Translations under genes and position numbers: made by a program
In this document: positions 36,781-48,800 of the stretch, piece after piece
Layout of the letters: every line of letters begins with the position of its first letter
Numbering within the stretch: the first letter of the stretch is position 1
Source: a bacterium
Lineage (GTDB): Bacteria > Bacteroidota > Bacteroidia > B-17B0 > Aurantibacillaceae
Assembly: GCA_029945625.1 (NCBI GenBank)
Contig: JAQSCW010000052.1
Coordinates: forward strand, 1 to 64,000
Direction of reading: 5' to 3'
Length of the DNA: 64,000 bases
The notes under the pieces: model-generated
Databases searched by the model: none
The model's input: the letters and a program-made list of their open reading frames with translations, nothing else
Told to the model about the DNA's origin: nothing

Positions 36781-38769
36781 TTATTTAGTAGCAGCTGCTT
36801 CGTCTTTAGGTAAATTGGTTCCTAAGCTGAAAGCGATTGGCACATTGCTTGAAGCGGGAGAAACACGCACGTAACCTTGCATTTCCTGATGCAGTGCGCT
36901 GCAAAAGTCGGTGCAATAGAACGGAGAGATTCCCACTCTATCCGGAACCCATTTCAAAGTTTGAGTTTCGCCCGGCATGATGAGCAGTTCGGCGTTAATA
37001 GCGCCTTTCATAGCAAATCCGTGTGGTACGTCCCAGTCTTGTTCTAGATTTGTAACGTGGAAATATACCTCGTCACCCAATTTAATTCCTTCAATATTAT
37101 CGGGAGCAAAGTGTGAACGAACGCAGGTCATGTACACATGAACCTTGTTTCCTTCTCTCACCACTTTTGATTCAGCCTCTCCTTTGGTTACGTATGGATG
37201 TTTGTTGTCTTCAATTTTGAAGAATTTGATTTGATTCTTGCGAATGCCATCGGCTAAAATAGCTTGTGCGTAGTGCGGTTCACCAATGGTTGGAAAGTCG
37301 AGAATCATTTGCATTTTGTCGCCGCTGATGTCGAATAATTGTGCACTCTGCGCTAATTCAGGTCCGGTTGGTAAATACCTGTCTTTCGTAATCTTGTTAT
37401 AAGCGATCAGGTATTTTCCGGTTGGATTTCTACAATCTCCGCCAACAACACACAGGTGACCAACAGAGTAGAAGGTGGGAACACGATCCAGCACTTTCAA
37501 ATCTTTAATATTCCATTTCACCACTTCTGAAGAAACGAAGAAGGAAGTGTATGCATTGCCTTTGGCATCAAACTCGGTGTGTAGCGGACCCAGGCCCGGT
37601 TTCTTCACTTCACCGTAAAGAACCGATTCATATTTGAGTACAGGAATACCTTCGTACTGCCCGTCGAAAGACTTATCGGCAATTGCCTTTTGCATTTTAT
37701 CAAAACTGAATACCGGAATGAGAGCCGCTAATTTACCACTACCAACAATGTATTCGCCTGTTGGATCTACGTCGCAGCCGTGTGGTGATTTAGGGCAAGG
37801 CATCATGTAACAAATATCTGCCAGTTCTTTGGTGTCTAACACCAGAACCTCTGTTCTGATTTCTGAAGTAGCAGTGTGGTTAGATTCGTTATACACATTA
37901 TGAGCGTATTTTACCGGCATTTTTTTACCTTTTCCTGCTTTCACATATTCCTCTGCTTTTTTCCAGTTCACTGCCATGATAAAGTCTTTGTCTTTTTGAG
38001 AAGCATTTACCTCTAACAAGGTGTTTGCCTGTTCTGTGTTATAGCATGAGAAGAAGAACCAGCCATGAGATTTACCTTTTCCCGCGCGGCTCAGGTCAAA
38101 ATTTACACCAGGGCACTCCAGTTGAAATGCAATATCCATTTGACCTTCTTTACCAATACCAACAAAACTTAAATAACCTTTAAAATTTTGTTTGTACGTA
38201 TTAATAGGCACGTCACCGTTTGCATTATCGGAAGGAACGCTGAAGCGAGTTCCGGCAACAACGTACTCGGTATTTTCTGTCAAAAATGGGGAAGAGTGAT
38301 TACCCGCACTGTTAGGCAATTCAATGATCTCTGCAGTTCTGAATGTTTTTAGATCGATGCGGGCCAAACGAGGTGTATTATTGGCGTTTGCAAAGACCCA
38401 GCGTCCATCTGCGTCGCCGTTTGTTTTCGATAACTGCACATGGTGAAGATCATCCCATGGAATAAAGCCATGAGAGGTGTTCAACATAGGTTTAGTTTCT
38501 TCGCTATAACCGTATCCTTTTTCCGGATCTACCGCGAAAACGGGTATAACGCGCAATAACCTTCCGCTTGGTAAACCATAGCAGCTCATTTGGCCACTAA
38601 ATCCACCACTCACAAAGTTGTACATTTCGTCATATTTACCGGGTGCTACGTAAGTTTTTGCAGCTGCATCACCACTCACAGCATTGCTCGAATTTTTTGG
38701 CTTGCAGGATTGGAAAGCCGAAACCACCAATAAACTACCTACCGCTAGTGTTAGGATATTTTTTTTCAT
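36781..38769 (-). CDS. nosZ: Nitrous oxide reductase, Sec-type (clade II)
   Basis: This 662-residue copper enzyme reduces N2O to N2. The N-terminus is a Sec signal without a twin-arginine motif (MKKNILTLAVGSLLVVSAFQSC), placing it in clade II; the Cys after AFQS could be a relaxed lipobox. The CuA motif CTDFCSALHQEM is complete at about 619-630, and His-rich segments for CuZ are visible (DLHHVQLSKTNGD, PHGCDVDPTGEY, GPLHTEFDAKGNAY, PHYAQAILADG). It follows the cytochrome c gene by 34 bp and no nosR or nosX is present, as is usual for this clade. Confidence 0.96.
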   Translation of the reverse strand: MKKNILTLAVGSLLVVSAFQSCKPKNSSNAVSGDAAAKTYVAPGKYDEMYNFVSGGFSGQMSCYGLPSGRLLRVIPVFAVDPEKGYGYSEETKPMLNTSHGFIPWDDLHHVQLSKTNGDADGRWVFANANNTPRLARIDLKTFRTAEIIELPNSAGNHSSPFLTENTEYVVAGTRFSVPSDNANGDVPINTYKQNFKGYLSFVGIGKEGQMDIAFQLECPGVNFDLSRAGKGKSHGWFFFSCYNTEQANTLLEVNASQKDKDFIMAVNWKKAEEYVKAGKGKKMPVKYAHNVYNESNHTATSEIRTEVLVLDTKELADICYMMPCPKSPHGCDVDPTGEYIVGSGKLAALIPVFSFDKMQKAIADKSFDGQYEGIPVLKYESVLYGEVKKPGLGPLHTEFDAKGNAYTSFFVSSEVVKWNIKDLKVLDRVPTFYSVGHLCVVGGDCRNPTGKYLIAYNKITKDRYLPTGPELAQSAQLFDISGDKMQMILDFPTIGEPHYAQAILADGIRKNQIKFFKIEDNKHPYVTKGEAESKVVREGNKVHVYMTCVRSHFAPDNIEGIKLGDEVYFHVTNLEQDWDVPHGFAMKGAINAELLIMPGETQTLKWVPDRVGISPFYCTDFCSALHQEMQGYVRVSPASSNVPIAFSLGTNLPKDEAAATK

Positions 38770-38803
38770 ATTTTTTTTGTTCTAATAATTTATACTGTAA
38801 GTT

Positions 38804-39298
38804 TTATTTAGCAGCGTCGTTTTGACGCATAAACTCTAGAATACTACGGGCATCGGTGTCTGTTAAACTTTGGTTAGGCATCCGTACCAAACATAATTCA
38901 AGCATGGCTTGTACTTGAGGATCCTTATCAATCATTGGATCGGGATTGGTGATAAAATTCATAATCCAATCAGGGGCCCGTCGTGTGGTCACCCCTTTCC
39001 AACCCGGACCTACTAATTTTTCGGTGGTGGTTTTGTGGCAGGAGGTGCATTTCACTGCCGCTAGACTTTGACCTGCACCTGCCATGCTGGCATCAATAGT
39101 TGCAGGCAAAGCCAGACTCTCAAGGGTAAATTTACCCTCTCCCCTTTTTGGGTCATAAGAAACGGGATCGGACACCATGCTTTGTGGAGCACCTTGAACA
39201 CCTCCTTGACCTTCGGTCTTCTTTTCGTCACCACCGCCGCAGCCGGTTAAAAATGTTGATATCGTTATAAAAGATGCTAAGACTACTATTATTCTCAT
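38804..39298 (-). CDS. Lipoprotein cytochrome c of the nos operon
   Basis: This is a 164-residue protein with a lipobox (STFLTGCGGG), a Gly/Glu-rich linker, and a single haem motif CTSCHK; the likely distal Met is in VRMPNQSLTD. It is the first gene of the nos operon, ahead of nosZ, and is the likely electron donor to NosZ or part of its donor chain. It is anchored to a membrane, on the periplasmic side or the outer membrane. Confidence 0.88.
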   Translation of the reverse strand: MRIIVVLASFITISTFLTGCGGGDEKKTEGQGGVQGAPQSMVSDPVSYDPKRGEGKFTLESLALPATIDASMAGAGQSLAAVKCTSCHKTTTEKLVGPGWKGVTTRRAPDWIMNFITNPDPMIDKDPQVQAMLELCLVRMPNQSLTDTDARSILEFMRQNDAAK

Positions 39299-39315
39299 AA
39301 TTATTTTTTTTTAGG

Positions 39316-39363
39316 CAAAATTAGACCTCGGGCTTCTCTTGAGTTTATGACTGCAGTCATAAA
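39316..39363 (-). promoter_or_regulatory. nos promoter with perfect 20-bp Crp/Fnr-type palindrome
   Basis: TTTATGACTGCAGTCATAAA (39344-39363) is a perfect palindrome. On the minus strand TAATTTTG (complement of 39316-39323) is the -7 box; the distance between centres is 34 bp, placing the activator at about -41.5. This is the best match of the set and probably the strongest site. Confidence 0.75.
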
Positions 39364-39387
39364 AGACAATAAATATGCCAAACGAGA

Positions 39388-39948
39388 ATGATTCTTATCA
39401 GTTTCTTAATACGTATACTTTTCTTGTTAATAGGAATTTGTGCTAACCGTGAACGATGCTTCTTCCGGGATTGCACGATTTGGGTAGAATCTTTACCGGG
39501 AAAAGGTTCCACATTTTTTTCACCATATCCTTATCAGGCGGTGAAGAAAGTTGAAGTGCCCGAGGTACTGATGAAAAGGATCGAACGAGATATTACAATA
39601 CTGTTAGCTGAAGATGAGGTGATCATTTTCCTATATTTAAAACTATTAGTTGAAGGACTACACTTTCATATTCTTCAAGCCAAAAATGGGCAGCAAGCCA
39701 TTGATATGTGTAAGAATCATCCCGAAATTGATGTGGTGCTTATGGATATTAAGATGCCAATCATGGACGGTTATTCAGCAGCAAAGGAGATCAAACCAGG
39801 TAGACCAAATTTGCCCATTATTGCGCAAACGAGTTATGCCCTTGAAAGCGAACGCCAGAAATACAGCGGACGAGCGTTCAACGATTTTATATCCAAACCC
39901 ATCGATGGGAAAGTACTCATTCAAAAGATTAGAAAACTAGTAGCCTAG
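39388..39948 (+). pseudogene. Remnant of a hybrid histidine kinase (ATPase end plus receiver domain)
   Basis: Residues about 30-50 read IWVESLPGKGSTFFSPYPY, the C-terminal end of a histidine kinase ATPase domain. A receiver domain follows with AEDE, phospho-acceptor MDIKMPIMDG and FISKPI. Upstream kinase sequence is missing, and the first 28 residues (MILISFLIRILFLLIG...) have no kinase-like features. The segment between the Thr strand and FISKPI (ESERQKYSGRAFND) is shortened compared with intact receivers. It is divergent from the nos promoter, 24 bp from the palindrome. It could still be expressed as a receiver, but is most likely decaying. Confidence 0.6.
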
Positions 39949-40144
39949 GTAATTTTACTTAGCTCAACCCCTGCGTTCGAAGTTAGTCTATACCGCAACT
40001 TAGCTGTGCCAAAATTTAATTCTTTTTTTGAGGTAGGCTGCATTACAAATACGGTGTTTTTAGAGCGTAATACTGAAGAAAATATCTATATTTAGCGACC
40101 AATAAACGGTTATTAAACTATACGAATTTTATAAACATTTCTCT

Positions 40145-41119
40145 ATGCTTAAACCAACAGTCACCATTCGGATTATCGCACTACTTGTATTCATGTTTGT
40201 TCTTGCCAAAACAGGGCGAGCTCAAAGCGATACCTTACACTTGTATTATATTCAAACTCAATCAACCATTCAAGACTCAACCAATAAAAAAATTGACAAT
40301 TGGGTGAAGAGTTTAAATGGGAAACATGTGGATATTGATGTGGTGGCATATTATTCCAAACTGGAATACAAAAAATTTGCGCAACAGCGAAATGATGAAT
40401 TGTTTTTGGTGCTTAATAGAAAAGCCAGAGCCTTGATTACTATTGGCTTCATTGGTCCGAAGAAAGGTGAAAACTCTCAAAGAACGACCGTAGATATTAT
40501 TTATCACTTAACAGGTACCCCTAAGGTTGCGCCCGTTACTCCTGCATTGGGCAAAAAGGAAAAAACTCCTGAAACAGCAATTGAAGTGACAAAAACGAAG
40601 ACCGAACCAAATTCAAAAAGTGCAGTAAATAAAGACTCACTGGCTTTGGCAAAGAAAGCTGAAAAGGAACTGGAGGCAGAAAAAGCAAAGATCACCAAAG
40701 CTGAAAAAAACAGACTTAAAGCAGAAAATGATTCAATAGCAAAAGAAAAAGCGGAAAAAGCAAAAGTAGAAAAAAACAAACTCAAAGCAGTAAATGACTC
40801 AATCGCCACGGCGAAGAAAGACGCTGAGAAGGCTGAGGCAGAGAAGCTAAAAAGTGAAAAGAAGAAAAAGGAAGAAACTGTAGCATCAGATGAAGCTCTA
40901 AAGAAAGATCTGAAGGCGGAACCGAAAGAAGAAAAGGAAGCAAAATCGACCAAGTCGAAAGAAGAAAAGGCCGAGAAGAAGAAGGAAAAAGAAGAAAAAA
41001 CCGAAAAAGTAAAAGAAGAAAAACCTGCTAAAGTGAAGAAAGAGAAGCCTGCAAAAGAAGATAAAGAAAAAGAAAAAAAGGAAGAAAAAGCTGAAGACAA
41101 GAAAGAACCTGAAAAATAA
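40145..41119 (+). CDS. Unknown exported protein with Lys/Glu-rich C-terminal half
   Basis: This is a 324-residue protein. After a signal peptide (cleavage near GRAQS), residues about 28-130 form a compact domain (DTLHLYYIQTQSTIQ, HVDIDVVAYYSKLEYKKFAQQRN) that I do not recognise. From about residue 150 to the end the sequence is almost only Lys, Glu, Ala, Asp and Ser, predicted as long charged helix or disordered. The repeated nucleotide pattern (AAAGAAGAAAAAG) suggests slippage-driven growth. It may span or decorate the envelope; no function assigned. Confidence 0.65.
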   Translation: MLKPTVTIRIIALLVFMFVLAKTGRAQSDTLHLYYIQTQSTIQDSTNKKIDNWVKSLNGKHVDIDVVAYYSKLEYKKFAQQRNDELFLVLNRKARALITIGFIGPKKGENSQRTTVDIIYHLTGTPKVAPVTPALGKKEKTPETAIEVTKTKTEPNSKSAVNKDSLALAKKAEKELEAEKAKITKAEKNRLKAENDSIAKEKAEKAKVEKNKLKAVNDSIATAKKDAEKAEAEKLKSEKKKKEETVASDEALKKDLKAEPKEEKEAKSTKSKEEKAEKKKEKEEKTEKVKEEKPAKVKKEKPAKEDKEKEKKEEKAEDKKEPEK

Positions 41120-41259
41120 AATAAAGAGCCTTACAGCTACTTAAATAGTTGCGAATCACCAATTCCATGTAGGGCAATAATTGGAAATCGTTTCACCTGA
41201 TGTAAATTTTCTGTAACTATTTCCTCCCTTGCTGATTATGAATCAAAAAGGAGGAAATC

Positions 41260-42108
41260 ATGTTACGTTTTATGTTCGTCATGTTTTTGTTTGCCGGTTC
41301 AACCCTTTGGAGCAAACACGCATCAATAAATTTACAAAAGGCCCTCGCCCTGCGATTGGTAAAGACGAAAGTCCTTAGCTTGGGCGGTCATCAGGGACGC
41401 TGTGCAAAACTCATCCTTGAAAATCTGACACAGGATTCTATGTTAGTGTTAGTTGAAGCCGGACGGAAACTCAATTCGCTGGAAGAGATGTACCAGGACA
41501 TTTTGCTGGTAAAAAATGAAAGTGTGCTCTTGGCAAGGCGTGAAACCAAAGCTGTAATAGTAAATGGTTTTTGTTGTCAGGCCGGGCGAAGTTCTCCCTG
41601 CAAAAATTCAATATCGCAAGCAAACGAGATGGCCGATTCTAACTTGGTGCGCCTGGCCCGGTATCTGAATGCTTATGAATTTGAGAATTCGGCTGCGCAG
41701 CACGCTGTTTGGGCCATTAGTGACCATCATTCTACCGCCGCTATTACTGTTGGAAATGATTCGCTCACAAAATCCCTTCGCGAATTTGTGGCCATACTGA
41801 AGGATGAACCCTTGCCCTGGTACACCCTTGAAACTAAAAGTTATGTGCATAAGAATGGTGAGATCGAAGTAATCCCTTTGGTGCTAAGAGGCAGCCTTGG
41901 ACTAATTGAGGAGGAAAACGACTACGTTACGTGTATGGTGATGGACGAACTTGGCAGACCTACCATCTTCATTAAGGAGCAGTGGCTGGGCAAAGGAAAA
42001 AAGGAATTTCCTATTGATGTTCCCCTGACAGGGATTAAAAAAGGAAAGTACGTGCTGGTTCTCAAAACTAAAGATGATGTGTTGGCGAGGAAAGAATTTG
42101 AGATTTAA
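41260..42108 (+). CDS. Unknown exported protein
   Basis: This is a 282-residue protein with a short signal peptide (LFAGSTLWSKH). The mature part contains a Cys-rich stretch (VNGFCCQAGRSSPCKNS), the sequence ENSAAQHAVWAISDHHS, and a C-terminal beta-rich region ending in KKGKYVLVLKTKD. I do not recognise the family. An unusually good Shine-Dalgarno (AAGGAGG, about 41248-41254) precedes the start, rare in this phylum. Confidence 0.6.
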   Translation: MLRFMFVMFLFAGSTLWSKHASINLQKALALRLVKTKVLSLGGHQGRCAKLILENLTQDSMLVLVEAGRKLNSLEEMYQDILLVKNESVLLARRETKAVIVNGFCCQAGRSSPCKNSISQANEMADSNLVRLARYLNAYEFENSAAQHAVWAISDHHSTAAITVGNDSLTKSLREFVAILKDEPLPWYTLETKSYVHKNGEIEVIPLVLRGSLGLIEEENDYVTCMVMDELGRPTIFIKEQWLGKGKKEFPIDVPLTGIKKGKYVLVLKTKDDVLARKEFEI

Positions 42109-42838
42109 GAAGATGGTAAAAGGTTAGTCCCTTTTTTGAGTTTTATTCAAGGGAGCGAAAAAATTAAATAATAGGCATTATTATTTTCTTTAGACAAAAA
42201 CTGTTTTGTTTCAAATGAAAGGACCGGGATTCGGAATATATAGTGGACAATTTTTTTGAGACGCAATGGTCTTGCCATCTTCTAATAAAGATAAGAAATA
42301 AATTCCATTTCTTTTGATTTTCGCTCATTAGCAGCCGTTTCCCCTTCTGTTTTGGATTCAATTAAATTAGATTGAAGTCCTAGTTGGGGAGGAAAATATA
42401 TTTTTGGTTTAGAGAATAGGGTGCTTAATACGCCGACAAGTCTTAATAACATGGCAATCAGCCTCCTGTTCAGTGATTTACGCTAATATTAAAAAGAGTA
42501 TTTACTTTATTTCGGCTTAAACTAATATGGGGCCTTTCACCACTATAGCATCACATTTATTGAAAAGGAGTACTACAATTCATTATTTTTGTATTTGATT
42601 GGAAGCGTTTACTTGTAAGGGACTGAGTATATCTTTAATTTAAATCACCCTGCTTTCCAGATCCTAGAAGGAAACAAACTATGTGAGAAAAGGCTTGATA
42701 TGAAACTGTGACAATCTATTTTAAATCATAAATAGTTTTGCCAATTAAATATCGAATCAAGTCAAAATTTTGCGTTTTTCTGTTTGCACTTGAACCGAAA
42801 TATCTTTGCTTCTCATTTATTTAATAACATAGGAACTT
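42109..42838. other. 730-bp non-coding region before the adhesin gene
   Basis: AT-rich DNA without credible ORFs. A -7-like box TATCTTTG at 42801-42808 lies 31 bases before the adhesin start and is the probable promoter. Nothing else could be assigned. Confidence 0.45.
42801..42808 (+). promoter_or_regulatory. Putative -7 box of the adhesin gene
   Basis: TATCTTTG matches TAnnTTTG exactly, 31 bases before the ATG. No well-spaced -33 TTG element was found, so this is only tentative. Confidence 0.4.
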
Positions 42839-45800
42839 ATGAAAAAACCACTCTTTTCCTTCATGTTTGTCTTTGCTGTATGCAATGTAAATGCTCAAAC
42901 ACCGGCCGCTTGCTTTCACCTCAATTCACTCAACGCACCCAATGTGGGATCCAGTCCCTACAGCGTTAGTTCGGGAGACTTTAACGGAGATGGTAAAGTT
43001 GATTTGGTAGCGGCTAATTATTTTTCAAATAGTGTTTCGGTTATCATGGGTACCGGACTAGGTTCCTTTGCGGCGGCAGTAAATTATGGAGCGGGGTCGC
43101 GACCCTTCGGTGTTTGCACTGCTGATTTTAATGGAGATGGCAAAACAGATCTGGCTGTAAGCAATGAACAAGGTGCAAACGTGTCGATATTATTGGGTAC
43201 AGGATTAGGAACATTTTCGGCCGCTGTGAATTATGGCGTTGGATCAAATCCCTATATTATTTGCAGCGCCGATTTTAACGGAGATGGAAAAGCAGATCTT
43301 GCCTCAGCTAACTTCGGGTCAAATAACGTATCAGTATTGCTCGGTTCAGGAACAGGAAGTTTTTCGGCTCCTTCCAATTATGGTGTGGGAACAAACCCAA
43401 TGGGCATTGTGACTGTAGACCTTAATAATGACGGTAAATTTGATTTGGCAACAGGAAACAATGGATCAAATAATCTATCGGTGCTTATGGGTTCGGGTAC
43501 CGGCACTTTTGCAACAGCTGTGAATTATGCGGTGGGTTCTGGTCCTTATCTCTTGACATCGGCAGATTTTAATGGTGATGGAAATGCCGATTTGGGAATT
43601 GCAAACTTCAGTTCAATTAGCGTTTCTGTTTTATTAGGTTCAGCTACCGGTACCTTGGCAGCGGCAGTAAACTATACGACGGGGGGAAATCCCACTTCGG
43701 TGAATGCAGCCGATTTTAATCTGGACGGGAAAATGGATCTCTCGGTGACATATTTTTCAACAAGCAGTGTGTCAGTTCTATTAGGATCAGGCACGGGTAT
43801 ATTTTACTTATCCGGAAATTTTGCGGTGGGGGCAAATCCTTGGGGTTCCTGTACTGCAGATCTCGATGGGAACGGGAAACCCGATCTTGCCACTTCTAAT
43901 TTAACATCCAATAATGTGAGCATTCTGTTAAACGGTGTTCCCGCCCTAACTGTTACTTCCTCAAATACTATTTGTACCGGCACTGGTTTTACACTGGTTG
44001 CCTCGGGGGCAAGTACATATAGTTGGAGTACCGCTTCGAGCGCGAGTAGCATTGTCGTTACTCCCACAACAAATACCACTTACACAGTGACAGGAACATC
44101 CACCGGCGGTTGTACAAACACGGCCGTTAGATCACTCACGGTGAATGCCCTGCCATCATTAACAATTACGCCAAGCAATACCGTTATTTGTTCGGGAAAA
44201 TCAGCAACGCTCGCAGCTAGCGGAGCAAATTCGTATGTATGGAACATCGGTGCAACCACGTTGAGCACAACGGTAAGTCCTACACTTACCACTTCCTATA
44301 CTGTAACCGGTACCTCCACATTAGGTTGTAATAATACGGCCGTTCGCAGCATTTCGGTGAATGCACTCCCGGCAGTTTCTATTACTCCGTTAAGTACTGT
44401 GATTTGCGCCGGTAAAAGCACTACTCTTACCGCCACCGGAGCGAATTCGTATGTATGGAATACCGGACCAAGTACCAACACAATTCCTGTTAGCCCGGGC
44501 ACTTCAACTAATTACACCGTTACAGGCACTGATGCAAGTAGCGGGTGCACGAATACCGCCGTTCAGAGTGTTTCGGTGAATGCACTGCCCATCTTAACCA
44601 TCACCCCAAGCAGCACCGCTATCTGCATTGGCATCAGCACTACCCTTACTGCCGCCGGCGCATCATCTTATTTATGGAACACTGGACCAGTTACTGTGAG
44701 CATCGCGGTGAGTCCGACTACAGCAACCATATACACCGTTACTGGTACAGACGCAACAACAACTTGCAGTAACACCACTACACAGAGCATCGCGATCAAC
44801 CTGTTACCTACTGTTACTATCACGCCAAGCAATACTGTTATTTGTGTTGGAAATACAAGCACTCTCACGGCGGCGGGAGCTAGTACTTACGTATGGTACA
44901 ACAATTCCACAACCGTTAGTACAACGGTGAACCCATCGGTGACCACAGTTTTTACCGTAGTTGGTGCGTCGGCCGCCGGTTGCACGAATACAGCAGTATG
45001 CAGCATTTCGGTGAATGCACTTCCTTCAGTTTCTGTTACGCCGGTAAGCAGTGTGATCTGCGCCGGGAAAATCACTACGCTTACCGCCGTAGGAGCGAAT
45101 TCGTATGTATGGAATACCGGACCAAGTACCAATACAATTTCTGTTAGCCCCGGCACTTCAACAAATTATACTGTTACAGGTACCGATGCAAGTAGCGGGT
45201 GCACGAATACTGCTATTCAAACTGTTTCAGTAAATGCACTTCCCATCCTAACCATTACTCCAAGCAACACAGTTATTTGTACTGGCACTAGTGCGACTCT
45301 TAGTGCTACCGGGGCTACGTCTTATTTATGGAATACGGGTCCTACCACCTTGAGCATCTCGGTGAATCCAACTACAACAACGATATACACAGTTACAGGA
45401 TCCGCTGCAATAAGTGGGTGTAGTAATACTGCTATTCAAACTGTTTCAGTAAATGCACTTCCCATTCTAACCATTTCTCCAAGCAACACAGCCATCTGCA
45501 TTGGCACTAGCGCTTCACTTACTGCCGCGGGCGCCACGTCTTATTTGTGGAATACGGGACCTGCTACCTTAAGCATATCGGTGAGCCCAACTACGACAAC
45601 GATTTACACAGTTACAGGAACTGCCGCAATAAGCGGGTGTAGTAATATTGCAGTTCAAAGTGTTTCGGTAAATGCACTTCCCAACCTAACCATTACTCCA
45701 AGCAACACAGCCATTTGCATTGGCACTAGCGCTACACTTACTGCCACCGGCGCAACGTCTTATTTGTGGAATACGGGTCCTGCCACCTTGAGCATATCGG

Positions 45801-48800
45801 TGAGTCCAACCACAACAACGATTTACACAGTTACAGGAGCTACCGCAATAACAGGGTGTAGTAATATTGCTGTTCAAAGTGTTTCAGTAAATGCACTTCC
45901 CATCTTAACCATTACTCCAAGCAACACAGCCATCTGCATTGGCACTAGCGCTACACTTACTGCCGCGGGCGCCACGTCTTATTTGTGGAATACGGGACCG
46001 GCAACCGCGAGCATTTCGGTGAGTCCAACCGCAACAACGATTTACACAGTTACAGGAACAAATGCAATAACAACCTGCAGCAATACTTCTATAAAGAGCA
46101 TTGCAGTCAACCTGTTACCAACTGTTACGATCACTCCAAGCAGTACGGTAATTTGTGTTGGAAATATAAGCACTCTCACGGTGGGGGGAGCCGGTACTTA
46201 TGTATGGTACAACAATTCAACAACCACTAGTATAACAGTGAACCCATCGGTGACCGCAATTTTTACAGTAGTTGGTGCCTCTGCAGTCGGTTGCACGAAT
46301 ACAGCAGTATGCAGCATTTCGGTGAATGCACTTCCTTCAGTTTCTGTTAGTCCGGTGAACACAGTTTTGTGCTTGGGTAAGACTACTACCATCACTGCGA
46401 GCGGAGCAAATACCTATACGTGGACAGGCGGACTTGTAAGCGCCAGTATTGTTGTAACTCCCGCTTTAAGCAGCGGTTATACGGTAACAGGCAAATCAAC
46501 AATTACAGGATGTAGTAATACTGCGGTACAAAGCATTTCGGTAAATGTTCTGCCTCCACTTTTGGTTACACCAACTAGCAGCGTTATCTGTTTTGGTCAA
46601 GCTTCCACCTTAACTGCAAGTGGCGCGACCTCTTACTTATGGAACACTGCCTCAACTTCCACTAACATAGTGGTAAGTCCTGCGAGCACTACCAATTACA
46701 CCGTAACGGGAACCGATGCGATTACTACCTGTTCAGTGAATGTGGTTCAGACTGTGTCGGTGAATTCATTACCGGTGCTTACTATCACGCCAAGTAGTAC
46801 GGTTATTTGCTTCAGTAAAACAACTACCTTAACCGGTACCGGAGCCGATACCTGGCTCTGGAGTAATTCGTCAACAGCGAGTGTGATTGCCATGAGTCCC
46901 ACTGTAAATACCACGTATAGCGTTGTTGGTACTTCCACGCTAACAAATTGCAGCAATTCGGCACTGAGTAGTATTTCGGTGAATATTCTGCCGACAGTTA
47001 CTGTAACGCCCGGTACCACTGTTATCTGTTTCGGCAATGCGACTTCAATTACTGCAAGTGGTGCAAACACATATACATGGAACACGAACTCAACTAATAC
47101 CACTGTAGTTGTGAGCCCAACACTAAATGGCACCTCGTACACTGTTATCGGCACATCGGCATTAACAGGCTGCACTAATACAGCCGTTCAAAGCATCTCT
47201 GTGAATCCTTTGCCAAGCATGACCATTGCTGCTACCGGTACTGTATTGTGCGCAGGTCAGAGTGCAACACTCACGGTGAGTGGCGCTGATTCTTATTATT
47301 GGAGTATTCTTGCTACCACTAACACACAAGTAGTGGTTTCGCCAAACTTTAATCTCAATTATACTGTTACCGGCACCAATGCCTTAACAACCTGTTCTAC
47401 TACTGCCGTGAAATTCTTTTCGGTGAATGCCCTGCCACCGGTGCCCATCACGGTGGCGAGCTACGTAATTTGTAACGGGCTCACTGCTACATTAAGCACC
47501 GGAGGAGCTAGCTCCTATACTTGGGAACCGGGTACCTTTACAACGGCAACTATAAGTCCTTCACCCTCGGTAACTACTACTTATACTTTGGTGGGAACTG
47601 CGGCTATTTCGGGCTGCACGAATCAGGCGGTGAAGACCATCAGTGTCAACATTACTCCCAATGTAACTTTATCCTCCAATACTCCTTCAATTTGTATTGG
47701 CGCGAATGCCACTATATCTGCAACAGGGGCCAACACGTATACTTTATTGCCGGGAAATATCAGTGGAAACAATTTTACGGTATCTCCCACTGTTAGTACA
47801 CAGTATACGGTAATTGGAAAAAACACAGTCAATTGTTACAATCTTATTCCGGCTACTTCTCTTATTTTGGTGAATGCTTTAACCGGCATCGGAGGTGCAG
47901 TGATAAGTCCCACCATTGTTCCCGTTAGTGGTAATGTTGTATTGTATAAATACAAACCTTATCTCAGCAAATGGGATTCCATCACGGCATCTCTCATCAT
48001 TTCAACTGCCTATAATTTTGCATCTGTTCCAAGTGGCACGTATGTGGTGAAGGCTTTTCCTTTTCAAACTGATATGCTGGAAACCTATGCATCCGCTTCG
48101 GCTAGTTGGCAGAGCGCTTTGTTAATCAATCACAATTGTATTGTGAGCGATGTGGTGAACATCAATGTGCTCCCGATCCAGAATTCGGTTAAAGGCAATG
48201 CCTCCATGTCGGGAAAAATCACGCGAGGGCCAGGTTATTGGCAAGCAGGGACCCCGGGCAGTCCAATTCCGGGAATATTAGTTAAGTGCGGGACTTATCC
48301 CACCGGTGTTATAGCGCAGCGCGCTTCTACCGATGTGCAGGGTCAATACACTCTTTCAGGTTTGACTGCGAATGTGGGAACTCAGCACTATTATATTTTG
48401 GTCGATATTCCCGGCTTGGACACAAACAAGACATACCATCGAATTATTATAACAGGATTTGAGAATTTTGTGAATCTTGACTTTAGTGTGGATTCGGCGA
48501 GAATTACACCGGTAAATCTGAGTGTTGGAATAAAAGAATTAAATATGGAGCATGGACGCTTCTCTGTATATCCTAATCCTGCAAACACAAACATCAATAT
48601 TCAGTGCGTTCTTAATATTTCCGGAGAAATAGGCATGGAGCTGATTGATCTCAATGGCAGAATGGTGAAAACTCTTTTGGCACGAGGCAAAGAAGAAAAG
48701 GGTGACGTATTAGTGGTAGCCGATGTGAGCAATGTGAGTCCGGGAGTTTATTTTGTGAAGATTAGAATGGGCGATGAACAAAAAACGATAAAATTGGTGA

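Noticed and set aside
40504-41100. Minus-strand ORF of 198 codons rich in Ser and Phe
   Set aside because: It is the antisense of the Lys/Glu-rich coding region; GAA/AAA codons give TTC/TTT in reverse, so it is an artefact.
43945-47878. CRISPR-like array
   Set aside because: The tandem repeats are about 219 bp, in frame and encode Ig-like domains; there are no spacers or cas genes.
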